A stretch of 64,000 nucleotides of DNA from Globodera rostochiensis (taxonomy: Eukaryota > Nematoda > Chromadorea > Rhabditida > Heteroderidae). The notes under the pieces were generated by a model that was given only the letters and a program-made list of their open reading frames with translations, was not told where the DNA came from and did not search any database. Where the stretch lies: positions 433,695-497,694 of the forward strand of contig JAEVLN010000035.1 of assembly GCA_018350325.1 (NCBI GenBank). Direction: 5' to 3'. Shown in pieces: positions 34,586-47,205 of the stretch (the first letter of the stretch is position 1; every line of letters starts with the position of its first letter). A program made the translations under genes and the position numbers.

Positions 34586-35085
34586 TTAGTTACTTTTTTG
34601 AACATTTTATTTTTTGAAGAAATAGTGTGCTAAAAAAAGAGAGTCAGACGGTTAGAGTAATTAGGTCATCAACGCACCCCATCTAATAATTTTTTAGTTA
34701 CTTTTTTGAGCATTTTATTTTTTGAGGAAATTGTGTGCTAAAAAGAAGAGTCAGACGGTTAAAGTAATTTGGTCATCAACGCACCCCATCTAATAACTTT
34801 TTAGTTATTTTTTTGAACATTTTATTTTTTGAAGAAATAGTGTGCTAAAAAGAGAGAGTCAGACGGTTAGAGTAATTAGGTCATCAACGCACCCCATCTA
34901 ATAATTTTTTAGTTACTTTTTTGAGCATTTTATTTTTTGAGGAAATTGTGTGCTAAAAAGAAGAGTCAGACGGTTAAAGTAATTTGGTCATCAACGCACC
35001 CCATCTAATAACTTTTTAGTTATTTTTTTGAACATTTTATTTTTTGAAGAAATAGTGTGCTAAAAAGAGAGAGTCAGACGGTTAG
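34586..35085 (+). repeat. 108-bp satellite, short array with dimeric order
   Basis: About 4.6 units begin at 34586, 34694, 34801, 34909 and 35016, each TTAGTTA...GAACATTTTATTTTTTGA...GAGTCAGACGGTTAGAGTAA and containing TCATCAACGCACCCCATCTA. Two monomer types alternate. Type A has GAACATT and GAAGAAATAG; type B has GAGCATT and GAGGAAATTG. The repeating unit is therefore a 215-bp dimer, and the two successive B-A dimers look identical base for base, indicating very recent amplification. The array lies about 360 bp right of the 1.79-kb inverted-arm element. Confidence 0.92.
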
Positions 35086-36991
35086 TGTTGATGACGTGCT
35101 AACGGCGCTGTGTATACTTGTTTTTAAACGTTCCAACACAATAATGGAATTTATTTATTTTCAGTTGTTTATCAGTGCGACGTAATAAATAAATAATATT
35201 TAAAAGCCTTTTAATTTTACATTATATTTTTGAACATGCAATTTTTATTGATTTTTTTGCAATCGCATTACGACCTTTGGCCATTAGCTTACATTTAAAA
35301 TTAAAAGTTTACTCACAAAAAGCGATTGATTCGAAATATAATGATTTTTTTAAATTTATATATTATTATTATTATATTTATTCAATTTATTATAACTTAG
35401 TTTTCTTTGATATGTAATATTTATTGGGTTAGCATCTTCGTATTATATACTTTTGAGAATCCAAAAGGTAACATTTTATTTTAAAATTATAAAATATACT
35501 TTATATAAATGAAATTGTTAAACATTTTTATTTAAATTTAAAAAAAAATTATCTTTAATTTAACCTTAATGTCGCAATTCTTTAGGTCGTTCGTATTTTT
35601 TCATTTACCTTTTATTAGGTGCAGTCCATTGAGGTTGCTGTCCATAGTTGTAAATAATTTAAATGGAAAGATTAAATAAAATTATTGTTATTAAAGAACC
35701 AAAGATAACAAATTTATTCAAAATTTCTAAAAACTTAAAAATATTTTGTATAAAAGATTTAATAATTTAAGCAATTTAAAAAAACAATTTTAAATTTTAT
35801 CTTCGTAAATATCAAGTCACTAATCCGTTGTCTTTTGATCATCATATACTGCGTTGCTTTTTAAATTTAATACCAAAGTAGTAATGCTTTTATTCAGATA
35901 CAAAATTGTTTATTATTTTTGTTTACATCTCGAATTTACTAATCTTTTTTACTAATTAAAAATCAACGATTTTTTCCTTTAATGGTATTATCTTCGAAAT
36001 TCGTACTGTTGGTATTTACTTATAATATTGTTTTTCTTTTAATATGTCCACTTCACCATCCGAATTGTTACTTGTTCGCAACACGAGTTTAATTATTTCT
36101 ATATAAAATTTATTTCTCGATATGTTGTAAATTAATATTTATGAAATTATAAATATATGTAAGATTTAAATAGGAATATTTAGATAATTAAAGTTAGAAT
36201 TTCTTTAGCTTCAGTAAATATGGGCGAGAAAAAAGACATTGAATGCTGTATCTATTCTTTATTTGATTCAAAATGTTTATTTCCCATTGATTAATTTTTA
36301 ATTTTAATTTTCATTGTGTTTTTTAAAATTTTGATTGCATGCACTGCCTTTAGAAAACTTACATGTCGCATGTTCTGCATGTGATTTCGCGTCGGTTCTA
36401 GTAGACAAATTGCTTGACTAGGTCGTCAATTTTTTTGGAAATAACTTCATTTGCAGTTTTATTAAAAAATCTTTCAAAAAATCTCAACTAAATAATTTAT
36501 TTATTATTTTTGAAATTGTTTTTTGATCAATAAATTAATAAAAGAATAAAAAAAATTAATAATAAATTCACACAATAAATAAATTTATTTAGGTATGTGA
36601 AATTTTAATTTAATTTTTTTGTTAAAAATAATTTTTTAGCGCTTTTTTAATAACCAAGCATTATCTATTATTTTTGATTTTTATTAGCAATATTAAGCAG
36701 CGCCACATTATATGCGCATCTCAACCTCATTACATTTTTTACTTTATGAAGACAAATTATTTTATTTATTTTATTTACAGAATTATTTTTATTTACATTT
36801 ATTTGCATGCAGAGAAGACGAGTGCAAGTCATACCCATACCACACACTTAAGCAACAAAGAAGAAATCTGAAGTGATGTTAAATGATGATAACAAATAAA
36901 TCATTTAATTCAGTCAAAAGTTCGGAGGATGCATAAGACATTATTTTGTAATTTAGAAAATGGCGTAGGAATGTCATAAAAGCATATGAGC
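35086..36991. other. AT-rich intergenic stretch
   Basis: After a short GC-richer edge (GATGACGTGCTAACGGCGC) the sequence is AT-rich. No repeats or coding islands recognised. Confidence 0.5.
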
Positions 36992-37025
36992 GAGAGTAAT
37001 TTGGACATGAACGCACCCCATCTAA
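36992..37025 (+). repeat. Solitary satellite core box
   Basis: GAGAGTAATTTGGACATGAA continues into CGCACCCCATCTAA. It matches the most conserved part of the 108-bp satellite (GAGTAATTTGGTCATCAACG, CACCCCATCTAA), while the rest of the monomer is absent on both sides. A single box outside any array suggests a conserved functional motif or a relic. Confidence 0.8.
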
Positions 37026-37269
37026 GCAAAAAGTATAAATTAAACAATAAATACGATAGAAAATCGTCAACATCTCCAGATAAATATAAAAATATTAACT
37101 TTAAAATTATTATATCACAAATAAAATAAATATGAAATTAAAAATATCTCTTTGTTTGGAAAGCGATCTATTGATGATTAAATTTAAACAAAAGTTAAAA
37201 TTACATAAAATTCAAACAAAAATAAAAACTTTAATAAAAGCCATTATTAAAAGCCAAAATTAAAAAACC

Positions 37270-37401
37270 ATGATTTTCCAGTTGGCAGTGCTGCCGTACG
37301 TCATTTCACCGGCAGGCCAGAAGCAAATGTCATCAGAGAACACCGGTTATGATAGTTTCACCATTCGCCAATTCATCGCAGTTGTGGAGATTTTATGCTA
37401 A
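37270..37401 (+). CDS. Small ORF, 43 residues, possible secreted peptide
   Basis: ATG to TAA with a good context (AAAACCATG), in an isolated island of near-even GC. The product starts MIFQLAVLPYVISPAGQKQM, where a short hydrophobic N-terminus followed by SPA could be a signal sequence. It continues SSENTGYDSFTIRQFIAVVE and ends ILC. The codon pattern and residue mix look like genuine protein. There are no cysteines other than the last residue. The ORF may be the first exon of a longer gene, but no strong donor was found. Unrecognised. Confidence 0.38.
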   Translation: MIFQLAVLPYVISPAGQKQMSSENTGYDSFTIRQFIAVVEILC

Positions 37402-40326
37402 AAAATAGAGTTTAGCATTAACTTCGCAAGTGATATAAGCTAATATTTAAAACCAATAAATCATCAATTTAAAATTAAATATTTTAATAAGTCATAGATA
37501 TGCGCAAGCTTTGTAAAACCAAAATTTAAAATAATAAAATTTTTAAAATATTATCCAAATTTATAAAAAAAAATATCCAAGACAAGATACGCATTTAGAT
37601 GCACTAAATACATAGATTTAAGATAACATTAGCAGTAAATTTTTTTAAAAAGTTAATAAATGCGTTGGAGCGTCGTGCCAGCAATCATCGGGGTTTTAAA
37701 TAGAAATATTACTAATACAATCCAATTTATTTAAAAAAATTAAACAACTATAGAGATTTAAAAAACAATTATTTTCAAATCCTGTACCGCTTATCAGAAA
37801 TAAATGAAAAGAACGGATTAAAGCTGAATATGTAAGTTTGGATTTTTTAAAACTTATTTTAAAAAAGAAGAGCAATGCTATTAATTTATTTTGTTTATTT
37901 TTACTTTATCTCGACACTGTATCTGCTTCTTCGCATTTAATGTTTTTCATAATTAAAAACTTCTGTCGAAGACAGAATCGCTTTTGGGGAAAAATTTTTG
38001 ATCAACTAATCAGAGGTGGAGGATTTGCATCCCTAATTCATTGATATTTTAAAAAATCTAATTAATGTTATTTTAAATTTATATGAATTAAACGAAATTA
38101 TAAATTGTTTAATATAAATGCGAAATTAATTCAATTTGAATTTATACATTGAAAGACAGTCAAAAATAAAACAAAAAATTACACTTAAATTCCTTGGTAA
38201 TAAATGCCAATTTTTTCTAAAAAAAAATAATTTTTATTAAAAAATTTTAGTCAAGTTGGCAGTCGTTTCTTGACAGGAAAAACCTAATGCAAACTCCATT
38301 TTGACGTATGAAAGTGACCCTTTTTTTGTTTTGTTTCTACAATGCCAAAAGCGATACATTTTTATCTTCGTCAATATTATGTTTTATTGGCGAGTGTATT
38401 GCTTAAATATGTTTTTTTTTATCAATTTCATAAAATTATTGATCTTACTTTATTTCTTTAATATATTAATACAGATAATTAAAATAAAGCAAAGGTTAAT
38501 TGTTTATTTCGTTAAAGATTTTTACCTGCAATTACCTGAACTTAAATATTGCTGAATTGTGCGATCTCAAACTGCACACTTTGTTGATTACAACGGATTT
38601 CATGTTCCCCAGCTAGCTAATTACTAAAACTTTAAATTTAGGGTCCCCTGTATCCCAGGCTTCGCGTTCACACTTCTGTCAGGCACGTCGGGCGCTGGGC
38701 GTTATCTCCCCCACCAAACAAGTGCCGAATCTGAGCGTTGCCCGTAAATTAAATCTAAATGAAACAAACTTATAATGAGCACTATTGAAATAAAAACCCA
38801 TGTTATTAGAAAAAAGTAAAACTTAAGATTAACTTAATAGAGGATTCATTTTTGACTGAGAAAATTAAATATAATAAATTGAAGTTTCAAAATTTAATAG
38901 CTTGATTACAACAAACTATCCTAAATTTCATTTTCTGTTGCTAGCTCAAGAGCTAAAGAATTTCAATCAAATCTTTTATTACTAAAAACCAAAGATGAAA
39001 ATAGTTAAAACTGTTGTTTTTTGATCAGTTAAGCTAAAATAACAATAATAAACTAAAATTATTCTATACATTTTGCCGTTGATTAAAGTTGAACTCAAAT
39101 ATTAAAAAACATGGGCTCATGTCCAACGAATGTGGCAATAAATAAAAAACTAACCATAAATTTGCTGAGGGATAATGAGATTAGCGGTGGACACACGCCT
39201 TTATTATTTTCTACTGTTGTCTTCAAAGCGGCATGAGTATAAATTAACCAAAATTCAACTTCAAAAACAAATTATAAAAAAATCAAGGTCTGAATCGTTA
39301 AATCTTTTTGTAATAATTCCGAACATATATTTAAATATAAAATCGTATTCGGAATTTAATATAAAATCAATTTTAACGTGAGTTTGCAATAAAAACTAAT
39401 ATTTAGAAAACAAATAAAAAATGCATAAACAATTAAATTAAAAAGCCAATGGATAAAATTATGAATTATATTTACCTTATATTACCTACAGAAATTAAAG
39501 ATTAATATGGAAGCAAAAGTCAATTTTTAAATGCCGAACTTGACATATTTGCGCATGCACTTTGGCAAAGTGATCAGAAAATAAATTTTGCGCGACCGAA
39601 TAAAACTTGGCAGACAATGAGTTTAGCTTTCTCCAAGAGTAATTGTTCCAATCAGCAAACGATTTGTTGCAAATTCGAGGTGTGATTGGTGTTTAGTGTG
39701 TCAATAATTTATATAAAAAGTCAAATACAGATAAATCTAATTAAACAAAATTGAAATGAAGCATAAAGAAATAAGAAATATGAAACTAGAAACAAATATA
39801 GGATCTCTCTAACAAACAATACATTTTTAAAAAGGCAAATAAAATAAATAAACCATGACAAATATAATTAAATGATTAAATAAAACTAAAATAAATACAG
39901 AAAATTCAATTTTTAATTTAGACAACATTAATAAATTAGTAATGTATATAAAATTAGAGCCTGATAAAGCATTAAAAATAAATAAGATAAAATAAAAAAT
40001 TGAAAAGGAAGTGCCATTTATAAAGAATTAAATAAACAAGTTTGGTAATTCATGTTGTTTAGATTATTTAGTGCGCGCTCGAGCATTGTCAAAAATTCAG
40101 GCTACGGAATACCCAATTACAAAATTAAATAGAATAACAATAAAACAAACGGAGCAGTAGCAAATGTTATTTTATATATTTTTATTATAAACTTGAAATC
40201 CTTTTAAAATTGTGGAATGATGGCATCGACAACAAAAATTTGCAATGCTTACTTAAATTTGTCCAAAAAATTAAAATATTTTTTGAGATCTGATTAATTT
40301 AACGGGTTGTAAAAAAATTTACACGT
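37402..40326. other. AT-rich stretch with weak exon candidates
   Basis: At 37740-37831 a frame reading QILYRLSEINEKNGLKLN runs into a perfect donor (GTAAGTTTGG at 37832), the best exon hint here, but no partner was found. A GC-rich patch at 38638-38745 is open on the plus strand (SHFCQARRALGVISPTKQV) without a start. The ORF at 39175-39381 starts with ATG (MRLAVDTRLYYFLLLSS) but becomes K/I/N-rich. None is called as a gene. Confidence 0.35.
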
Positions 40327-40395
40327 ATGCGCAAATCGTACACGAACCCTATTAGACCCAATTCGTTTTTTGAAATTTATCAATTATTAAATTAA
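40327..40395 (+). CDS. Very short ORF, 22 residues
   Basis: ATG to TAA reading MRKSYTNPIRPNSFFEIYQL and LN. The composition is natural and the GC is raised in the first half. Too short to judge; it could be an exon fragment. Confidence 0.15.
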   Translation: MRKSYTNPIRPNSFFEIYQLLN

Positions 40396-41699
40396 AGGAA
40401 TGCAGATAGAAATCGTAAGTAAATGACGTGCCGTGTACGTATTTGGAATATAGCATAAATTATTAAACTTTACTTGCGAAATGTTTGTACATAATATATT
40501 TTAAAGATATATTATAATGCAAATTTAAAAATATTCATATTAACTGTTGATGTTATATTAAAAACCCTAATTAATAAAGATCTTAACTCAATAATATTTA
40601 TTATATCAAATGAAAATTGAATTATTACGGGTGCATTATGGTATCCATAGTTAGTCACGCGTAAATTTCTTCCATTCCCCTGTGTTGTAGATCAAAATAG
40701 AACTGGCATAAATGAGGAGTTTGTTCCCAAATTTTAATATTAATTATTCATAAACAAAAAATGCATTCATCAAAAGTGATTCATATGAATTATTTAATTC
40801 GATGATGACATCCTATTCCAAAAAATATATCGCCTAACTAAATGTATTTTAATTATAATTTATAGTTTAAGTTTTTAAATAATTGTCGATTCTAATTTGG
40901 GGTAATAGTACAGTTGGTATCCATAGCATACTCATAAAAAACATTGTTTCGTATAGTTTATGGGATTACATTCGTATTTAGGCTAAGAATTCATATTTGT
41001 GATTCAATTAAGTTAGATTGATTAATTTGGTAGCCAATAGCCTTGGCCTATCTTAGCTCTAAAACTTATTTTTTAAATAATTTTTCTAATTTGTTTATTT
41101 TATTGGATTTGAAAGATTAATTTTAGTCTAATGTTTTTTAATTAAGGTTTTTTGTTTAATACTTTTATCTGTATCAGTTTAAAAATAAGGTAATTCGTTT
41201 AATTGTTTATCTTGATTCCATCCTTGGATAGCTAGCTAGTACAAAATATATGATAAAGTTTTAATTTATTAATTAAGTTCAAACCTTTTATGCCTTAGAG
41301 TTAATTTTTATTAATAATTTGCCATTTTGAACTTCTTAAAAATTATTGCAAACTTACGTTAAACACATTTTACAAAAAAAATCGGCCAATAAAAACAATG
41401 AATAGTTTTAAATGCACTTTAAAGATGTTACCTTAGCAACGGACTGACAAAAAACATTAATTTAAATCTTTATTGATTAAATGAGTACAAAACATAAATC
41501 AACCTATAAAATAAATGAGCTTTGAAAACCCAAATATAACTAATTTAAAATTTTAGTTAAAAGGGTAATGAAGATGGATAAAATATTCGCAAACGCAACA
41601 ATAACGCTAAATAAATTAAATAAAGAAACAAACAACAATACATATTTAATTCAATTAATGCTAACGCCGTTTTACTATAACCAATAAAATCAATTATAT
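40396..41699. other. AT-rich intergenic stretch
   Basis: AT-rich. No feature recognised. Confidence 0.5.
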
Positions 41700-41815
41700 T
41701 TTTCAAATTTACAGGACGTCTTGGAAATCCCCTAACTTGGGGATTCGAAGTTCCGCGGAGAGTTTGATTTTTCGCCCTGATTCGATATTTATTCGCGTCG
41801 GGGGCACAAATATAT
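41700..41815 (-). other. GC-rich island, open on minus strand
   Basis: Minus-strand frame reading ICAPDANKYRIRAKNQTLRG then TSNPQVRGFPRRPVNL, with a possible donor (CCT/GTAAATTTG) at its end. The surrounding 103-residue frame (41557-41868) starts at TTG, not ATG. The island contains a 7-bp hairpin (AATCCCC, loop TAACTT, GGGGATT at about 41727-41746), so an RNA structure is also possible. The TTCGAATCCC string resembles a tRNA B box but no cloverleaf can be drawn. Confidence 0.3.
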
Positions 41816-44800
41816 AATCTATTAAAGAATTTTTTATAATTCTGATATTTAATTATAAAGGAAACCAAAGTTGTAGACAGCGGCCTAAACTTATATAAAA
41901 AAACGCTTTATTAGTAATTGCTGAGATTAAAAAAGTAAACAAGAAGTATAAATAACAAAATAATAAGCATAAGTAATAAGAAAACTTCATTACTTCAGTG
42001 CAAAGTGGGAAAAATATTAAATAATTATGTTTATTATAAAGTTTATTAATTTTATTTATATGGATTTTCAGAGGACAGCTCTGTCAAAACATGTGATTAA
42101 TTAATTCTTAATTCCAATATTTGCATAACAATTTTAAGGAATAAGTTTGAAATTACAAAAAATTGTTCACTGAGGATTTTTTGTTTAGTTTAATCCGTAC
42201 TTGATGTTTTTATTTAATTTGTTACTAAATTATTATTGCAGAAATCAGATTATTAAAAAAAGTGTTCGGAAATTCTGTAATGTTGTTCTTAATTGCATTA
42301 TTTTGCATGATTTTTCCTTCTAATTTTAATAATATTAAAAGAAAGAAAATGGCGTTAAAAAATTCATAATGTCGCAAATTAATGTTGATACCCCAAATCC
42401 AAAGAATTAAAAACAATAATCACAAATCAAAAGCAAAATAATATTTAATACGAATTTAATGTAATAATAATATAAAAAGTAATATTGTATTAATCTTAAC
42501 AACTAAATTACCAAAAAATAAATAGAACCGTTAATAACAAAGAGCAATTTAATTGCTAATTAAATATGTTATAGTTGACCACAGACCAGCACCAACAATT
42601 ATAAATGCCAGATATACTTTACACAAAAGTTCTACAGAAATTCTAACAATTAAATATTAATTCTGGTCTTAAAGAAATTTTCACATGAATATGAAAATAA
42701 TACAATTAATAATAAATAATTTATTTATTCTTCATGCAAATCGCGAGCAGCAATTCAATAAAAAAATCTAAGTTTATTGTATTGCTGAGTGCAGCCAATC
42801 GGAAGTATTTCGAAAGAATAATTTACTGTCAAGTAATATTTTGCCTAAAATACTTATCAAAAAAATAAAAAAGTAAAAAAAAAAATTACAATATCAACAA
42901 TTCATTGTTGCAATAAATTAATTCTGCATCAACACTCTTTCACGAAAACCGCAAAGTGAGCTTAATTTTGCTTGACAAAAACAAAACTACTACAACTAAC
43001 AAATCAAAATAAACCTAAAATAAAATAAAAAGGGATATAAATAATTTAACATGAAAACATAAATTAAATTTAAAAAAACCCATAAAGCACCAAAGATAAG
43101 GAATAAATAAAAAAAGAAATGCCCTCTCCCATTTGTGTTCCAAAAAATCCAATTAATTTGCCTTTCGATTTACCAAAAATGTACAAAAATTATTAAACAA
43201 ATGATATAAAAAAGTTCTTAAAATAAAATGATTGACTGTGAGCTATCAAAAATAACATAATGAACAACTTATATGCTTCTGAGCAACGCGTCATCCTTCT
43301 TCTAAACTTCAAAGCAAAATAATATCGCAAAGCATTATTATAATATACAAAAAAGTGGTTTTCCCAAAGACACCAATTACGTTTAAAATTAAATGCCAAG
43401 CCGTTGGCAAAGGTTTCGCAAAACGCGATCAACTGGAAATAAAACAATTGCGGTTGGTGTGCTGCTGATGAATAAATGGAATTTCAAACATTGATAACCA
43501 TAATATCATAGATGCATTTGAATTTTATTGCATTATTTTTAAATATATAAATTAATATTCTTCTTTCAATTTAAAGATAAAAAATTTTACGTAGTATAAG
43601 TCAACCAAAATTATTAGAATGTTTTTCATTTTATATTGAGCAACCGGCCTGACGCAGTTAAAGCTCTTGGAGGATGGATTTCAATTTGATTAGATTTAAC
43701 CTTAAAATACTTTAATCAGATTGTATGCTATAATGAAATTATAAATTATTATAAAATCATTAAAGATATCTAACAAAAAGGCTGAATACCAATGCATTAT
43801 TTATATTAAAGCAAAACGAGATAAAAAGCAGAAAATATAAATCTCGGGCTCGAAAAGTTACGCCGATGAAGAACAAACAAGATCATGAAAAGAAAGAAAA
43901 TGAGTATTCAAAATACTAAAATCACTTTTTAATATATCCAAAAGCTCTCAAAGTCTTTATTCCATTATAAAATAAAATTCAATGTTTAGGCTTCACAATT
44001 ACAAAATCTTTTATAATTTGCTTGGCTAAAAAATTTTAAAATAATATTAATAAGTGTTGAGAAAAACAAAACCAAACGATTTTAAATCTTTCAAACTAAA
44101 AATTAACTTTTATATTTTCTTAATTTTAACACATTTTAAAATATAAACCAATCTTATTTCCCTGACAATCCCATTGTTAGCCAAAAAAGTTGAAGTGAAA
44201 CTAAAACATTTTTTAAACTCAACGCAATATTGTAATAACACGTATGTTATTTTAAAAAGCATTCTCACAAAATCCCACCTTTTACAATGTTCAACACAGT
44301 TTTCCTACGCTGCATAATTTAACAACTTTTCCAACTAATTTTGTAGATGAATAAATTAAATTAAATTTTACATTATTATTCTAATTATGCTCTAATATTC
44401 CATATTAAATGAAATAAAAGGTAATCTATAATTAATTAACAATCCGACTTCGAGTTTTGCACGCGGTTTCTAAACATGCATAAAACTAAAAATATAAAAG
44501 AGGAACTACCTTAATTTAAATGTCGATACGAAACATAAATTATTATAATTAAGTTAAACGGCCATTTTAATATTTTTATCAATATTTATAAAAAATTTTT
44601 CATAAATAAATAATGTAATTCGAAACCAAAAAAATAACATTCTGTTTTACGTCTGCATTATATGTACATATTATCATTTATTTAAATTAAAAGTTATAGA
44701 TAGACAATTCACTCTATTTATTAATTGTTTTCACTAATTTAAAAATTATTTTAAAAATAAATGTATTAGCAGAATAAAAAAACAAAAATTTTTTTTAAAA

Positions 44801-45642
44801 TAAAATTCAATTAAGGCGTGCTTATATATTTAAACGGCGGAAATTCTAAAAAACGATGAGCAAAAGAGGATACTTATTAAGCAAACAATATTTAAATTTA
44901 TTATAAAAATAAAACATAATTAAAATTTAATTAAAAGTTTCCGGCCTTCAAAAACCCTCGCACCTCGCAGCGCTCAAGCCACCCACCACCATTGTGCATT
45001 TATGAATTGAGGTTTATCAATCGTTCATCAACTCATGGGTGTTTTTTTTTTAAATAGGTACAATAATATCAACTTAAATGTATTTATATTTTAAATATAA
45101 ATTGATTCAAATAACAATGAACATCTCTCGACAAAGCTTTATTTAGTTAAAAATCTCGTTAAAATATAAACTGTATATTTAAATACTAAACACAATATTT
45201 GTAATAAATAATTAGTGCAATATAACGAATCATTAAACTGTCAAGTTTAAATTAAATTTGTTTATTAAAACAAATACAATATAAAAGGGCAGTATTATTG
45301 ACAGTAATAAAAATAAAAATAAATTAAAAAGTACAAAAATGTATAAATGCAAAACGCGATCTATGATGTTGATCTCAAAATAAAATAAAAATTACTCAAA
45401 TAAAGCAACATAAAATGTATATGCATTAAATAAATGATTTTTTGGCTCAAAATAAAAGAATATGTTTCTTATAATATAATAAAAACAAAATCCAGTTAAT
45501 AATTCAATTACCACATAAAATTTCATTTGAGAATATCGGTCATATTATTTTATTTAGAAATAACCCAAACTACAATAAACACTATATATGTATTTGGTTT
45601 AAAAATTACATAAAAATAATTTTCGCGCGAAAAAGAGAAGTT
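41816..45642. other. AT-rich stretch
   Basis: Mostly filler. A minus-strand patch at 43380-43436 follows an acceptor (TTTTATTTCCAG) and reads LIAFCETFANGLAFNFK before a possible donor, making it an isolated exon candidate. A GC patch at 43645-43690 and another at 44940-45000 (CTCGCACCTCGCAGCGCTC) carry no gene model. Confidence 0.4.
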
Positions 45643-45804
45643 ATGGCCGTTTTTAACATGATCCCTGACGAGAAAAAAAAAAGCTTACTATTTCTATTGT
45701 CTAATTCCCAACTGCGGGTCGTGCTCAAAGCAAGTAACGAAACCGTGACCATTTGCCTTGGGATGCCTATGAGCTGGAAACAACTCGGAACTAGAAGTAA
45801 GTGA
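45643..45804 (+). CDS. Small hypothetical ORF or first exon, 53 residues
   Basis: ATG to TGA with many G/C-ending codons in the second half. It starts MAVFNMIPDEKKKSLLFLLS, continues NSQLRVVLKASNETVTICLG and ends MPMSWKQLGTRSK. A strong donor, GTAAGTGAG, lies at 45797, five bases before the stop, so the last two residues may be intron and the gene may continue. A second strong donor (AAAA/GTAAGTTTT) occurs at 45903, just after a short open patch reading QIVRHCHYFMIATCK, a possible second exon whose acceptor I cannot place. There is no signal peptide. The family is not recognised. This is one of the better coding candidates. Confidence 0.42.
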   Translation: MAVFNMIPDEKKKSLLFLLSNSQLRVVLKASNETVTICLGMPMSWKQLGTRSK

Positions 45805-46866
45805 GAAATAATTTATATAAATCGAAGGGAAAGTTATTAAATTCACTCTGCTTTTTTCAAATCGTTCGCCATTGCCATTATTTCATGATTGCAACCTGTA
45901 AAAGTAAGTTTTAAGTTAAATTTTGAATTTCTTTGTATTCCAATTTAAAGATCAGATTACATTTTTTTTAGATTTAGAAGATTGCAAATGATAATAATAA
46001 AAATTTTATGTATTTTTATTTAATACATAAATTTTAATGTTTGATAGTTGTATCAAATGTTAGTTGTTAACTTAACCATTTGCTATTTTGTGGATTTCGG
46101 GAATTATTGTTTTACTCAAAGAGTTTTAAGATATTTGCTCGTTGTATGTTAAGTGTTATTTAAAAACTAAAAGATGAAATCGACACACAAAATATCAGAC
46201 GCGTAATTTTACTTTAAAAATCCCGATATTGGCGATAATAATTATTACAAAGATCATTAACTTTACAACGTCCAGCTCTCATTGGAGTTTTGAGTTTAAG
46301 AAATTTATAATGCCTCAAACGATGAGAGATGCATTTTAAAGCAACATTTAAAAAACAATTACCAAAATTACAATCAAAAAATAGACAAGATCTTAAATTT
46401 ACTAAAGATTCCTATTATGCTTGTTTTCAAAATGCTGATTTGACTAATGTTTTTTAAATTAAAAATAACGATTACATTTATTCAAAAGCTCAATCGTACT
46501 TTAAAATTTAAGTAAATTAAAAGCTAGAGACGCGGTTCTAACCTTTAAAAATATTTTAACAAATGATTGAATTACGGCGTTTTTCTAATAAAAAAGGCAT
46601 TTCCAATGCTTTTAATTTAAAACAAAATTTAAATGAGTTTTGCAATTTATTGACAAATGTAAAACAAATGAACAAAATACCAACTCAAGATAAAACAACT
46701 AACTTATTTAATTTTTACTCTCTGACATATGAAAATTAAATGCCCGAACCATATAAATGTAACGAGAATTGTGCACAAATAAATATCATAATTATATATT
46801 TTGTTATATTTTTAACAAAAAGATTTTAAAAAACATACCAATTTAAATTTTAAATACATCTTGAAA
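45805..46866. other. AT-rich stretch
   Basis: AT-rich apart from the small patch at 45850-45905 discussed with the preceding ORF. No feature recognised. Confidence 0.45.
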
Positions 46867-46950
46867 ATGAAACGAGTATTGCCAAGCTTGCTGTTGACGA
46901 ACGCTACACTACACGACAAGTGGAGTAACATTTATATTTACAAATTTTGA
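46867..46950 (+). CDS. Very short ORF, 27 residues
   Basis: GAAAATG start, TGA stop, reading MKRVLPSLLLTNATLHDKWS and NIYIYKF. The N-terminus (basic, then LPSLLL) is weakly signal-like. Unrecognised; may be a first exon or chance. Confidence 0.2.
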   Translation: MKRVLPSLLLTNATLHDKWSNIYIYKF

Positions 46951-47106
46951 AACCCAGTTCAATTACATTTTATGATGCCCAATAAAATTCAATCATTAAA
47001 TCGAATTTTAAAGCTGATCCTTAAAAAAATAAGATAAAAATTCAGATTTTCTATTACTACTTTACTGCGTATTATAAACAGTTAATAATTTGACTTTAAA
47101 ACACAT

Positions 47107-47205
47107 ATGAGCAAATTATTTTTGGGGTTCGCATGCCAGTGGCTGGTTCTTCCCTGCTTTGAAACGTTAAAAAGGCGATCTATAAAAATTATTAAAAATA
47201 TGTAA
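47107..47205 (+). CDS. Very short ORF, 32 residues
   Basis: ATG to TAA, first 20 codons GC-rich: MSKLFLGFACQWLVLPCFET, then basic LKRRSIKIIKNM. The hydrophobic start with two cysteines could be a signal or anchor segment. No family is recognised and no splice partner was found. Confidence 0.22.
   Translation: MSKLFLGFACQWLVLPCFETLKRRSIKIIKNM

Noticed and set aside
41700..41815. tRNA on the minus strand from TTCGAATCCC
   Set aside because: The T stem does not close and there is no A box at the right distance.
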